A stretch of DNA of 47,459 nucleotides from CAYNST01 sp964546435. GTDB lineage: Bacteria > Pseudomonadota > Gammaproteobacteria > Pseudomonadales > Cellvibrionaceae. Each line of letters opens with the position of its first letter. The first letter of the stretch is position 1. The position numbers were made by a program, and so were the translations under genes. The notes beneath the pieces were generated by a model. It ran no database searches, was not told where the DNA came from, and worked only from the letters and a program-made list of their open reading frames with translations. The DNA is taken from contig CAZJKJ010000024.1 of the NCBI GenBank assembly GCA_964546435.1, positions 1 to 47,459 on the forward strand, read 5' to 3'. Below, piece after piece: positions 15,983 to 25,306 of the stretch.

Positions 15983-18007
15983 ATGCACCTGGTTCCGAAA
16001 ACCTTAGCAGTTGCGGTATTGGCCATCAGCGCCTCGTCCCAGGCCGCGCCATTCACTCGCATGATCGCATTCGGCGATTCCCTGACCGATGCCGGCCAAT
16101 ATCCCGATACCGGCGCGCCTGCCGTCGATCTGGGTGGAAGGACGGTCTTCACCAGCGGTCTGCGGCTGGTCAATCGGGTGGGGCCGACCTACGCCCCGGA
16201 CAATACCGAAGTCACCTCGCCCATGGCCGTGCAAATGGTTTCGGAAACGCTGGGACTCGGCCAGCTCACGCCCTCATCGCCGATTCTGCCCGGTATCGCG
16301 ACCGGCGCGCATCCGGGATACAACTATGCGGTAGCGGGTGCCGGCTCGGCGCGAATTCTTGACAGCATCACCGCCGTGGATGGCGCCACCGTCGCGGTTG
16401 AGGCACTGGGTCTTGCGACCCGTCGGGACGGCTATCTGGTTGAACACGGTTCCGCTGACGCCGAGGCGCTGTACTATGTGAACGGCGGCGCCAATGACAT
16501 ATTTGCACAGATTCCCGCTTACGTCGGGGAGGTGCAGAGCGCGTTGGGCGGCGGAGCGGCGCCACCGTCCATGGGCTCAGCCAATGCGCTGGCGGCCTCA
16601 TCGAATCTGGTAGAAGGCGTTACGGCGCTCCACGATGCCGGCGCGCGCTACATCATGGTATCCAACCTACCGGACTTGGGTAACACGCCCCTCGGCGCGG
16701 GTCTCAATGCTCAGTTCACCGCCGCATCAGCCGCTCTCGACGGGTTCATGCCCGCCCAGTTGAATCAGGTCTCCGGCGCCTTCAATAGCGCCCTGTACCA
16801 GGGTTTGAATGCCACCGGCGCCAATGTCATTCCCCTGAACGTCAACGGCTTGCTGGATGAGGTGATTGCCAGCCCGGTCGCCTATGGCTTTGATGCGCCT
16901 GCGCCGGCGGCCACCTGTTTTGATGCGGAGGGTGCCGATTGTGGTGAGAATCCGGTCGCCGGACGCACCAGCGCAACGCCCGACCCCGATCGCCTTCTGT
17001 TCAACGATGCGGTGCATCCCACCGGGCGCGCCCAGGAGCTGATCGCTGACTATATGGTCTCCATCCTGGAGGCACCGGCTCAAGTGCGCATGCTGACCGC
17101 GCTGGGACAAATGGCTATCTCCAGTGATCTGGACCGGGTGGGGGTTATGGAATCCGTGCCGGCAGAACAAGTCCAGGGGCGCTGGCTGATCAATATTCAG
17201 GCCGAGCGGCAGGAAAACCACACCCACAATTCGCTCTACAATCTCCACGGACGCAGCGAAACCGACAGCGTCGCGCTCACCGGCAATTATGTGCTGAACG
17301 ATAGCTGGCAACTGGGTGTGGCAGTGTCCGATCATTCCGGTGATCTGGACGTCGACGGGGGAGATTCACGGTATTCCATGAGCGGTGTGGGCCTGACGCT
17401 TTACGGCTATTACCGGGACGGCCGCAATTACGCAGATGTGGGGCTGGCCTACGGCTGGAATGACTACGAATCCTGGCGTGCCACGCCCATCGGCGACGTG
17501 GCACGGGTGGAGACCGGTGAGACGTCGGGAGACAACCGCGGGTTGGTCGTGGAATTCGGCCGCGATATCAGTTCCGCCGACGGTGCCTGGGACTACGGTC
17601 CCCGGGTGGCGTTTACCTATGCCAGCACCGATGTGGACAGTTTTGCGGAGAACGGCACCTCGACCACGGCACTGTGGATCGGTGCCCAGACGCAGAAAAC
17701 CAAGCGACTGGAAGGCGGGATTTTCGCCAGCTACCGTACCGAGCGCCTGGGAATAACTCTGGAAGCCGGGTTGCATCGGGATCTTGAGGACCGGCGTTAC
17801 GAGGTGGAAATGCAGCAGCTGGCGCTCGCCGAGACCGATCGCTACTTTCTGCCCGCTGAACAGGCGTCCCGGGCCGACGGCTTCAACACCCTGCTGGTGC
17901 TGGACTACCGCATAACCGACCGGGTGCAGGTGATGGCGAGTCATCGGCTGAGCAATGTTGATTACACGGATCGGGCCATCAATCTGGGGCTGGGTGTTTC
18001 CTTTTAG
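15983..18007 (+). CDS. Autotransporter GDSL esterase/lipase (EstA-like)
   Basis: 674-residue surface-anchored esterase. Start ATG 15983 has AGGGAGG upstream. Signal peptide 1-22. The GDSL passenger domain (about 23-390) shows block I AFGDSLTDAG with nucleophile S33, block III GGAND with N171, and block V DAVHPTG with D342 and H345 completing the triad. From about residue 400 to the end is a type V autotransporter beta-barrel ending LGLGVSF. EstA-type enzymes stay attached to the outer membrane and hydrolyse short to medium acyl esters; in Pseudomonas EstA affects rhamnolipid production and motility. The gene is followed 27 bases later by tag, but they need not be functionally linked. Confidence 0.93.
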   Translation: MHLVPKTLAVAVLAISASSQAAPFTRMIAFGDSLTDAGQYPDTGAPAVDLGGRTVFTSGLRLVNRVGPTYAPDNTEVTSPMAVQMVSETLGLGQLTPSSPILPGIATGAHPGYNYAVAGAGSARILDSITAVDGATVAVEALGLATRRDGYLVEHGSADAEALYYVNGGANDIFAQIPAYVGEVQSALGGGAAPPSMGSANALAASSNLVEGVTALHDAGARYIMVSNLPDLGNTPLGAGLNAQFTAASAALDGFMPAQLNQVSGAFNSALYQGLNATGANVIPLNVNGLLDEVIASPVAYGFDAPAPAATCFDAEGADCGENPVAGRTSATPDPDRLLFNDAVHPTGRAQELIADYMVSILEAPAQVRMLTALGQMAISSDLDRVGVMESVPAEQVQGRWLINIQAERQENHTHNSLYNLHGRSETDSVALTGNYVLNDSWQLGVAVSDHSGDLDVDGGDSRYSMSGVGLTLYGYYRDGRNYADVGLAYGWNDYESWRATPIGDVARVETGETSGDNRGLVVEFGRDISSADGAWDYGPRVAFTYASTDVDSFAENGTSTTALWIGAQTQKTKRLEGGIFASYRTERLGITLEAGLHRDLEDRRYEVEMQQLALAETDRYFLPAEQASRADGFNTLLVLDYRITDRVQVMASHRLSNVDYTDRAINLGLGVSF

Positions 18008-18034
18008 ATTTTCCACGGGAACGGAGTACGGGCA

Positions 18035-18634
18035 GTGACAGTGATAATGGATCAGGCGGGCGGACGCTGCAGTTGGTGCGGCGAAAGTGCGTTATATCAG
18101 GCCTATCACGATACCGAGTGGGGCGTACCGGAATGGGACAGCCGGTCCCTGTTTGAAAAGCTGATCCTGGACGGTGCGCAGGCGGGACTGTCCTGGATCA
18201 CGGTACTGCGCAAACGGGAAAGCTATCGGGAAGCCTATCTCGGCTTTGATCCGGAAAAAATGGCCCGCTTCAGCGATCAGGATATTGAGAGTCTGCTCCT
18301 GAATCCGGGCATCATCCGCAATCGCCTCAAGGTTCTGAGTGCCCGCAGAAATGCCCGGGCGTACTTGAGCATCATGTCGGGACCGGAAAATTTCACCGAT
18401 TTCTTGTGGAAACATATGGACTATCGGCCGCGCCAGAACCATTGGGGATCAATGAAAGAGGTACCCGCAGTGTCGCCGGAGGCCGAGCAGATGAGCAAAG
18501 CCCTGAAGAAAGCCGGGTTCAATTTTGTCGGGCCGACGATTGTTTATGCGTTCATGCAGGCGGTGGGTATGGTGAACGACCATGCCACCGATTGTTTTCG
18601 CCACGCCGAGTGTGCGGCTCTGGCCCCGCGCTGA
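18035..18634 (+). CDS. tag: DNA-3-methyladenine glycosylase I
   Basis: 199-residue base-excision repair enzyme that removes 3-methyladenine from alkylated DNA. The family's zinc ligands are present: C12 in RCSWC, H25 in AYHDTEWG, and H183 with C187 in DHATDCFRH. The DTEWG box and the helix-hairpin-helix region (LSWITVLRKRESY, PGIIRNRLKV) are also intact. The listed start is GTG 18035; an ATG four codons later is possible. Length agrees with the family (about 190). It lies between the esterase and the DTW-domain gene on the same strand. Confidence 0.95.
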   Translation: MTVIMDQAGGRCSWCGESALYQAYHDTEWGVPEWDSRSLFEKLILDGAQAGLSWITVLRKRESYREAYLGFDPEKMARFSDQDIESLLLNPGIIRNRLKVLSARRNARAYLSIMSGPENFTDFLWKHMDYRPRQNHWGSMKEVPAVSPEAEQMSKALKKAGFNFVGPTIVYAFMQAVGMVNDHATDCFRHAECAALAPR

Positions 18635-18710
18635 GCGGTGTCCGGCGGATGCGTCACGCCGGGAGGCGTCCCCAGGTTTATCAAAAGTTGCCGCAAAAGT
18701 GGTTCAATTC

Positions 18711-19454
18711 ATGGGTTCATTTGCCGAACTGCGCGCCCGGTGTCTGCAAACGTCGACGCGGCCTTACCGCGCCCGCGGGGCATCGGTCGAACGCTGTGAT
18801 GCCTGCCAGCTGGCGCAGCCATGGTGTATTTGCGCGTGGCAAGTACGCGTCCGGGTTAATATCGAATTCGTTTTGATATTGCATCGTGATGAAGTGTTCA
18901 AGCCGACCAATTCCGGGCGCCTGCTGGATGACCTCTTTCCCGGTCAGTGTCACGCGTATGAATGGTCGCGCCAGGACCCGCCCGAGGATCTTCTCGTCCG
19001 TCTGCAAAACCCGGCCCGCACGGTGGGCATCCTGTTCCCGCCCCGGGACGACCGGCAAGTGCATCTGCTGGGGAGTGACCGACCAGTGACGGCGAAGCCG
19101 TTGACGGTGGTGGTGCTGGACGGAACCTGGCGCCAGGCAAGCCGCATGCTGCGTCTGAGCCCCTGGCTGGCGCAACTGCCATTACTGTCCATCGGCGGGG
19201 CACAGGCAAGCAGCTATCAGGTGCGCGAGGCGCCCGTGGCCGGGCAGTTGGCCACGGCGGAAGCGGCAGCACAGGTTCTGGCCGCCGCGGGAGAGCGAGA
19301 GGGCGCGGCCACACTGAGGGATTATTTCAGGATCTTTAGCGAGCATTCGCTGGCGAGTCGCCAGCAGCGGCCGGTGGACACCGGTTCGGCAGCGCACCAG
19401 CGGCTGGCGCATCGGTTAGCAGGGCCGTTTACTCGGTCCGATTTTCCGGATTAG
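18711..19454 (+). CDS. DTW-domain tRNA-uridine aminocarboxypropyltransferase (TapT-like)
   Basis: 247-residue enzyme of the DTW family, which transfers the aminocarboxypropyl group of S-adenosylmethionine to uridine in tRNA (acp3U). Visible features: the cysteine cluster C29, C32, C39, C41 (CDACQLAQPWCIC), the HRDE..KPTNSGRLL segment, and the family signature DGTW at 137-140, followed by QASRML. Start ATG 18711 is chosen by alignment to the usual N-terminus; the ribosome site is weak. Its last 26 bases overlap the end of the convergent gene at 19429. Family assignment is solid; the exact tRNA position is inferred from the family. Confidence 0.9.
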   Translation: MGSFAELRARCLQTSTRPYRARGASVERCDACQLAQPWCICAWQVRVRVNIEFVLILHRDEVFKPTNSGRLLDDLFPGQCHAYEWSRQDPPEDLLVRLQNPARTVGILFPPRDDRQVHLLGSDRPVTAKPLTVVVLDGTWRQASRMLRLSPWLAQLPLLSIGGAQASSYQVREAPVAGQLATAEAAAQVLAAAGEREGAATLRDYFRIFSEHSLASRQQRPVDTGSAAHQRLAHRLAGPFTRSDFPD

Positions 19455-19776
19455 CGGGATCGAACTTGACCACACTGTGGATGACATGGTCATGCTCGAA
19501 ATAAACGGTGAACTGTTCGTAATCCCATTTGGTGATCGGCGGATCTCCCACCGGGCCGCCGCGGTTTTCCGGCGCGCCATAGCGTGCTTCGACGGCGTCT
19601 TTGGTGATGCCCTTGCGCGGCGTTTCCACCTGCCAGGCCTTACCTTGCTGACCCAGTGGTATCACGACGGTCTCCGCCTGGCTTGCGGCCGCACCGAGCA
19701 GGGCCGGAATCAGCGCACAGAGCCACAGGCCAAGACAGGGGATTGCGGTGCGGAGGGAACGGGGATGACGGTTCAT
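19429..19776 (-). CDS. Conserved small periplasmic protein
   Basis: 115-residue exported protein with a signal peptide to about residue 35 (ending SQAE). The mature part contains KDAVEARYGAPENRGGPVGD, PPITKWDYEQFTVYFE and VIHSVV. This pattern (short helix with G-x-P, then strands) resembles SmpA/BamE-like small proteins found next to each other in many gammaproteobacteria, but I cannot name a function. An AGGAG site precedes the ATG. The start overlaps the stop of the PilZ gene (ATGA, 4 bp), so the two are translationally coupled. The 3' end overlaps the convergent DTW-domain gene by 26 bases. Confidence 0.8.
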   Translation of the reverse strand: MNRHPRSLRTAIPCLGLWLCALIPALLGAAASQAETVVIPLGQQGKAWQVETPRKGITKDAVEARYGAPENRGGPVGDPPITKWDYEQFTVYFEHDHVIHSVVKFDPANPENRTE

Positions 19777-20378
19777 TCTGGTGTTGCTCCTGATTCAATA
19801 GACAATTTGCGGCGGCGTGCCTGGGTGCGCATGTTCTCGCGGACGATCAGCTGCCGGTCGGCGGCTGACAGTGCGTGGAATTCGGTGGCGATGTGGTAGC
19901 GGCCGGCGTTTTCATCGCAACGGATGACTTTGGCAAAGGCCACGACTGCCGTATAGTCAGGCAGAAATACCAGGCGCACCGCGATCATGGCGTCTTTGTA
20001 AAGGGGTTTGTCGTGCTCGAAGGCGACACCGCCCTCGCTGATATTCAGCTGAGTGATGGCGTGTTCGGTGCGGCTGGTGAACGCACAGCGGCGCGCGACC
20101 AGATCGATTTTCTGGCTCATCCGGGTCAGATAATCCGCCAGATTACGGTCGTGTTCCGCGATTACTTTCAGAACGCCCGCGGCTTCGCGATCCAGCCGGC
20201 GCAGGCTGGTCATCAAATCCGTCGCGTCGCCGGCGCCCAGCACCTGTTCGGGGTGTTGCCTGGCAACGGTGTGGACATCCACCGGGTGGAAATCGAAAAT
20301 GACGTCGTGGTCGATGCGGAAAAAATCGCGACGCTCTTGGTCTGTCTGGGTTTCTGGCATTGATCCGGCCTTGCTCAC
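19773..20378 (-). CDS. PilZ-domain c-di-GMP-binding protein
   Basis: 201-residue cytoplasmic protein. Both c-di-GMP-contacting motifs of PilZ are present but widely separated: R17-x-x-x-R21 in ERRDFFRI near the N-terminus and N112-x-S-x-x-G117 in NISEGGVAF. The intervening about 75 residues are helical (LDREAAGVLKVI, ADYLTRMSQKID), unlike the compact PilZ fold, so an inserted helical domain separates the two arms. It is expected to sense the biofilm/motility messenger c-di-GMP. GTG 20378 has GGGAGGA upstream; an ATG six codons later is the alternative. It is coupled to the small periplasmic gene that follows and is divergent from lolC. Confidence 0.85.
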   Translation of the reverse strand: MSKAGSMPETQTDQERRDFFRIDHDVIFDFHPVDVHTVARQHPEQVLGAGDATDLMTSLRRLDREAAGVLKVIAEHDRNLADYLTRMSQKIDLVARRCAFTSRTEHAITQLNISEGGVAFEHDKPLYKDAMIAVRLVFLPDYTAVVAFAKVIRCDENAGRYHIATEFHALSAADRQLIVRENMRTQARRRKLSIESGATPE

Positions 20379-20542
20379 GCTGTGCGTCCTCCCTCAAGGA
20401 TAGCCCATGGTCCGGCTTTTGAAGGGCGCATCGTCCGGTCCCGGGCAATCGTCGCTCAGTGTCCGTATGAGTATGAGTTCGACGACCGTATAACTTCCCA
20501 GGCCGCACCCGGCCCTTGTCCGCTTTAAAGGAATCCTATCTA

Positions 20543-21796
20543 ATGCCCGACATGAATATGCCGGTCGCCTTTCATATCGGTTTGCGCTATATCCGTGCCA
20601 AACGGCGCAACTCCTTTATATCATTCGTGAGTCTGTTCGCCTTTGCGGGGATGGCATTGGGGGTGTTCGCCCTGATTGTGGTGCTGTCGGTCATGAACGG
20701 ATTTGACCGGGAGTTGCGAGAGCGGATATTGCGAGTGGTTCCCCACGCCTATCTCACGGCGGCGGACGGTCTGGCCGCGTGGCCCGACGTCGACGCGCGC
20801 CTGCAATCCGTAGAAGCACTGCGGGGCAGTGCGCCTTACGTGAAAGGGCATGGTCTGATGAATTTTGACGACGCGGTGAGCGGAGTGGAGATTCAGGGGA
20901 TTGCGCCGGAGCTGGAGCCCCGCGTGTCGGTTGTCCACGATCATATGGTGGCCGGGACACTGGAGGACCTGCGGGCAGGAGATTACACCATCGTCCTCGG
21001 AAGCCTGCTGGCGGATTATCTGGAAGTGACCGTGGGTGATCAGGTCAATGTGACGCTGCCCGTGGTTTCGGTGACGCCGGCAGGCGTGTTCCCGCGCAGC
21101 AAGCGTTTTCGGGTGGTCGGTATCTTCGAGGTTGGTGCCCAGCTGGATCAGGAGCTGGCGCTTATTCACCTTCAGGACGCCCAGACCCTGTTCCGCCGTG
21201 GTGACCGCGTGGACGGGTTGCGGCTGCGATTTGATGACATCTATGAAGCGGCGGCCCATTTGCCCGAGGTAGCCCAGGTTGTCCCGGTTGGGCTGGATAT
21301 CCAGGACTGGAGTGAAACCCAGGGCAGCCTGTTTCAAGCGGTCAAAATGGAGAAAACTGTCGTCGGGGTCATGCTCGGAATCATCATCGCCGTGGCCGCA
21401 TTCAATATCATCACGACGCTGATCATGATGATTGCAGAAAAACGGGCGGATATTGCAGTGCTCAGAACCATGGGTTTGCGGCCGCGAGGGGTCATCGGCA
21501 TTTTCATGGTGCAGGGAATGGTACTGGGCATGGTCGGTATCGTGATCGGTGCGGCGCTGGGTTTGCTGGTAGCGGCCAATCTGGGTGCGATTGTCGGCAG
21601 TTTCGAGGCCCTGCTGGGATTGCAGATTTTCGATCCGAGCATCTATTTCGTGACCAGTCTGCCGTCGGAAGTGCGGTCGGCTGATATCGTCAGAGTCTGT
21701 ACCGGTGCCCTGATCGTGAGCTTTCTGGCAACCTGCTATCCCGCCTGGCGCGCGTGTCTGATCGAGCCGGCCGAGGCGCTGCGCTATAACGTCTGA
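20543..21796 (+). CDS. lolC: Lipoprotein-releasing ABC transporter permease LolC
   Basis: 417-residue inner-membrane subunit of LolCDE, which lifts mature lipoproteins from the inner membrane and hands them to LolA. Start ATG 20543 (MPDMNMPVAF) has AAGGA upstream. Family features: N-terminal GLRYIRAKRRNSFISFVS followed by TM1 and MNGFDRELRERIL, a periplasmic domain of about 220 residues, then a C-terminal FtsX domain with three membrane segments and the coupling region RTMGLRPRGVIGIF. It ends YPAWRACLIEPAEALRYNV, as expected. First gene of a lolC-lolD-lolE operon. Naming C versus E rests on gene order. Confidence 0.93.
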   Translation: MPDMNMPVAFHIGLRYIRAKRRNSFISFVSLFAFAGMALGVFALIVVLSVMNGFDRELRERILRVVPHAYLTAADGLAAWPDVDARLQSVEALRGSAPYVKGHGLMNFDDAVSGVEIQGIAPELEPRVSVVHDHMVAGTLEDLRAGDYTIVLGSLLADYLEVTVGDQVNVTLPVVSVTPAGVFPRSKRFRVVGIFEVGAQLDQELALIHLQDAQTLFRRGDRVDGLRLRFDDIYEAAAHLPEVAQVVPVGLDIQDWSETQGSLFQAVKMEKTVVGVMLGIIIAVAAFNIITTLIMMIAEKRADIAVLRTMGLRPRGVIGIFMVQGMVLGMVGIVIGAALGLLVAANLGAIVGSFEALLGLQIFDPSIYFVTSLPSEVRSADIVRVCTGALIVSFLATCYPAWRACLIEPAEALRYNV

Positions 21797-21850
21797 TCGC
21801 GACGGGGTTCGGGTTTACGTTTTCCGGTTTTAATTGTGCAGAGAATTACC

Positions 21851-22537
21851 ATGAATCTGGTTCTGGAGTGCAAGGCACTCTACAAGAGTTATCGTCAGGG
21901 GCCGCAGAATCTGCAGATTCTCAAAGACTTGAACCTGCAGGTTTCCCCGGCGGAACATATCGCGGTGGTGGGCGCGTCCGGCTCGGGGAAGTCGACGTTA
22001 CTGAATCTGCTGGGCGGTCTCGATCAACCGGACGCCGGCGAAGTCACAATTCTGCAGCGACCGTTTTCCAGTCTTTCCGACAACAAGCGCGGGCGCATCC
22101 GCAATCAGCATCTGGGGTTTGTTTATCAATTCCATCATTTGCTGGGCGAATTCACCGCTCTGGAGAATGTTGCCATGCCATTGTTGATCGGCGGCGCCCG
22201 TTCCGCAGTGGCAAAAAGCCGCGCGAGTGACTTGCTGGCACGGGTGGGGCTGGCCGGTCGGGTGGCACACAAACCCGCCGAACTGTCGGGGGGCGAGCGC
22301 CAGCGCGTGGCCATTGCCCGGGCGCTGGCCAACAGCCCGGACTGCGTTCTTATGGACGAACCGACGGGAAACCTGGATAGCGGCAACGCCCGGGCGATCC
22401 AGGCATTGATGCAGGAACTCAGCCGCACCCTCGACACCGCGTTTGTGGTGGTCACTCACGATCATGCCCTGGCTGGCACCATGGATGCAGTCTATGAACT
22501 GTCCGACGGGGCACTGCACCGAATGGTGCCCGCGTGA
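21851..22537 (+). CDS. lolD: Lipoprotein-releasing ABC transporter ATPase LolD
   Basis: 228-residue ATPase that powers LolCDE. The Walker A motif GASGSGKST is at 41-49, followed by LLGGLDQPDAGEV, the Q-loop region, the signature LSGGERQRVAIARAL, Walker B VLMDEPTGNLD and the switch histidine in VVTHDH. These match the MacB/LolD group. The ATG at 21851 is preferred over a GTG five codons upstream. It lies 54 bases after lolC, and its stop codon overlaps the GTG start of lolE (GTGA), so lolD and lolE are translationally coupled. Confidence 0.96.
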   Translation: MNLVLECKALYKSYRQGPQNLQILKDLNLQVSPAEHIAVVGASGSGKSTLLNLLGGLDQPDAGEVTILQRPFSSLSDNKRGRIRNQHLGFVYQFHHLLGEFTALENVAMPLLIGGARSAVAKSRASDLLARVGLAGRVAHKPAELSGGERQRVAIARALANSPDCVLMDEPTGNLDSGNARAIQALMQELSRTLDTAFVVVTHDHALAGTMDAVYELSDGALHRMVPA

Positions 22538-23760
22538 GGCTGGCGTTTTTTATCGGTGCCAGATACAGCGGCGCCCGTGCCTTCAATCAGTCCGTCTCGT
22601 TTCTCGCACGCGTGTCGGTTATCGGACTGGTGGTTGGTGTGGGCCTGCTGATCGCGGTGCTGTCTATCATGAACGGTTTTGATCGGGAACTGCGGGAAAA
22701 GATTCTCGGGCTGGTCCCCCAGGCTGCGATCTATCAAAAAGGTGGCGTTGAGGATTGGCGTGCGCTCCAGGGCTTTCTCGAAGAGCAGCCCGGCATTGTG
22801 GCGGCCGCGCCGTTCGTGCAGCTCAATGGTCTGGTCGCGATTGGAGCGGATGCGCAGCCGGTAATCCTCTACGGCATCGATCCGGCCCAGGAGCGGCGGG
22901 TGTCGCGTCTGGGGGAATATCTGAACAGCGCGGACATGGAAGCGTTGCAGGCCAGACCAAACCAGCTGGTGCTGGGGCAAAAGATCGCAGAGCGGCTGGG
23001 GCTGGAAGTCGGCCAGGACGTCATGGTGATCGTGCCGGATCCGGAATCGGGCAATGCGCCGCGCATCGAATATTTCGCCCTGCTGCAGATTCTGCAGACA
23101 AACACCGAGCTGGATAATGCCCTGGCTCTCACCTCCCTGAATTCGGCCATCCCCCTCACCGGCGCGGTGGCGGCGGTAACCGGCATGCGCCTGCAGGTTA
23201 CGGATCTGTTCGCCGCACGGGAAACCGCCTGGCAGGCGCTGCTCAAACTGGGTCCGAAATTTCACGGTTCCAGCTGGGCCAGCACCCACGGCAATCTGTA
23301 TCACGCGATTCATATGTCCAAGAAGCTGGTGGCACTGCTGATGTCACTGATTGTGGCGATCGCCGCATTTAACGTGATTTCAACCCTGGTGATGGTGGTT
23401 ATCGAGAAGCAGGGGGACATCGCCATCTTGCGGACCCAGGGCGCGACGACCGGTGCCATCATGAATATTTTCATTGTTCTGGGCACCATCATCGGCGTGC
23501 TGGGAACGCTCTTCGGCGTACTTTTCGGGCTGGGGTTGTCGATGGTGATCGAGGGACTGGTCAAGACGATTGAGACCGCTTTCGGCATGCAGTTCCTGAA
23601 ATCGGATGTCTATCCGATCACCTATCTGCCGACGCAGATCGCCTGGTCAGATGTGGCCATGGTGGCCGTGACGTCTCTCGCCATGAGCTTTCTGGCAACC
23701 TTGTATCCGGCCTGGCGTGCCAGCCGGATACAGCCGGCCGAGGTACTGCGTTACGAATAA
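22534..23760 (+). CDS. lolE: Lipoprotein-releasing ABC transporter permease LolE
   Basis: 408-residue second permease of LolCDE, paralogous to LolC. It shows the same plan: N-terminal GARYSGARAFNQSVSFLARV and TM1, MNGFDRELREKILGLVP, a large periplasmic domain, and a C-terminal FtsX domain (VALLMSLIVAIAAFNVISTL, ILRTQGATTGAIMNIF) ending YPAWRASRIQPAEVLRYE. Begins with GTG overlapping the lolD stop by 4 bp. LolE is the subunit that recognises lipoproteins in E. coli. The two tandem lipoproteins at 8.6-10.3 kb would be clients of this system if their products go to the outer membrane. Confidence 0.93.
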   Translation: MRLAFFIGARYSGARAFNQSVSFLARVSVIGLVVGVGLLIAVLSIMNGFDRELREKILGLVPQAAIYQKGGVEDWRALQGFLEEQPGIVAAAPFVQLNGLVAIGADAQPVILYGIDPAQERRVSRLGEYLNSADMEALQARPNQLVLGQKIAERLGLEVGQDVMVIVPDPESGNAPRIEYFALLQILQTNTELDNALALTSLNSAIPLTGAVAAVTGMRLQVTDLFAARETAWQALLKLGPKFHGSSWASTHGNLYHAIHMSKKLVALLMSLIVAIAAFNVISTLVMVVIEKQGDIAILRTQGATTGAIMNIFIVLGTIIGVLGTLFGVLFGLGLSMVIEGLVKTIETAFGMQFLKSDVYPITYLPTQIAWSDVAMVAVTSLAMSFLATLYPAWRASRIQPAEVLRYE

Positions 23761-23822
23761 CCGGTTCGCGGATTCAGTGACCTGGTATTCAAAGACCACG
23801 GGTTCAACGACAGTCCCGCCAG

Positions 23823-25259
23823 TCAGATCACCCCGGGAATAAACCGGTAGCGCACCTGCTGGCAATAGGCCTGATACGCCGGATCCGCCAGCAGATGACG
23901 CTCCTCGGTCAATGCCCGCATGTAGTAAAAACCGGTCATGAACAGCAGACCGACAAACTGGAACAGAGCTACACCCCATCCGGTGTTTTCGATATTGAAA
24001 ACGACTGCCGGGAACATCACGCACCACCACGCAAAGTTTTTGGATGCATAGGCCGGGTGGCGTACAAACCGGAACGGCCCTTTGCGGATGATGCCGCGGT
24101 TAGTGAGATTGGAAAACCGCACTCCGAACCACAAGGTGGCGGACATGTAAATCAGGTAGCTCAGCACCATCATGCTGGTGAAAATGGTCACCAGCCACAG
24201 ATTGGCGAAGCCGAGAATCCCCCGTTCGCCTGGCGCTGAAAAATACAGCCCCAGGAACATCTGGAAAGGGGGGTAGCAGGTAATGCACACCACCCAGCCG
24301 AGCATGGTGGGTTCGGCCGAGAGAGTCTGGTTGTCCACCCAGCGGGATGAAACGATATAGCCACACCAGGCCAGGGCCACGTCGATGGAGAAAATTATCG
24401 CAATCGATATGTTGAAAAGATCGTTGTTGAGTCGTCTGTGGGTATAGGCACCCGTGGCAATCGCCACCGACAGTTGGTCCAGCAGAAAGCCCGCATTGCG
24501 AATCAGGTTCGGAAACTGGTCGCAGAAGAAAACGGTCATGAGCGGAGCGAAAAACAGCTTGACCAGCAGTCCGCGCACCGCCTTTTTGTCGAATTCGTCG
24601 AAGCGGGGGGAAAACGCACGGAAGGGCGGTAGTCTCGCGACAAAATACAGAATGAGTTTTTGAAAGCTGGTCGTCAGGTCGCGCCGGTCGGCGTCGGCAT
24701 CATGCTTGAGTGCGCGGGTGATCAGGGTGTAAGGCAAACCCGCCCAGAGCCAGGCCGTCCAGGTCAGATCCAGAAACCGGAACCAGGACTGGTAGTAAGC
24801 CGCATTTTTCGCGAAACCATATTCATTGGCGGAGTGGAAGAAAATGATGGCCAGAGCCAGCAGACCCAGGTAGAGCAGATAATTGAACAGACTGGTGACC
24901 AGGAAGCGGAAGTAATTGCCTTTGCGAAGATCCGGGTCCCAATGCAGAAACTGTCCCCCGGATCGCCACCACAGACGGATCAGCTCAGTGATCACCATCA
25001 CGCCCGAACACAGGATCAGTGCGGTCAGCAAAACATCAATGCGATCACGGATGGTAAAGCCGAACAGATTGAGGCCGCGATTGAGCGCCTCGATCCGGTA
25101 ATACCAGATGGCACAAAGAATTACCGCCAGGGCGCCGGCCATGCCGCTGATCCACGCATAATCCGTGACCCAGCCGGCTTGCTGGATCTTCTTCAGTTCC
25201 TCGTGGGGTACCGGCTTCGGGAGGTTGGGAAGAATGCTTTTATAATGGTTTGCGCTCAT
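23823..25259 (-). CDS. Polytopic membrane protein with ICMT/PEMT-like methyltransferase domain
   Basis: 478-residue protein with about ten hydrophobic segments. The C-terminal quarter carries the isoprenylcysteine/phospholipid methyltransferase signature: RGIIRKGPFRFVRHPAYASK, then two membrane segments, then RALTEERHLLADPAYQAYCQ and the VRYRFIPGVI end. RHP and the E-E pair are the S-adenosylmethionine and active-site region in this superfamily. The N-terminal 300 residues (WYYRIEALNRGLNLFGF, several membrane helices) are not a domain I recognise. The substrate is unknown; a lipid is more plausible than a protein in bacteria. It follows the FHA-domain gene by 47 bases on the same strand, so co-transcription is likely. 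Confidence 0.75.
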   Translation of the reverse strand: MSANHYKSILPNLPKPVPHEELKKIQQAGWVTDYAWISGMAGALAVILCAIWYYRIEALNRGLNLFGFTIRDRIDVLLTALILCSGVMVITELIRLWWRSGGQFLHWDPDLRKGNYFRFLVTSLFNYLLYLGLLALAIIFFHSANEYGFAKNAAYYQSWFRFLDLTWTAWLWAGLPYTLITRALKHDADADRRDLTTSFQKLILYFVARLPPFRAFSPRFDEFDKKAVRGLLVKLFFAPLMTVFFCDQFPNLIRNAGFLLDQLSVAIATGAYTHRRLNNDLFNISIAIIFSIDVALAWCGYIVSSRWVDNQTLSAEPTMLGWVVCITCYPPFQMFLGLYFSAPGERGILGFANLWLVTIFTSMMVLSYLIYMSATLWFGVRFSNLTNRGIIRKGPFRFVRHPAYASKNFAWWCVMFPAVVFNIENTGWGVALFQFVGLLFMTGFYYMRALTEERHLLADPAYQAYCQQVRYRFIPGVI

Positions 25260-25306
25260 GAAATACCCTGGGCAGCCGGGCTGCGACGTGCGCAGCTATT
25301 GCCGGT

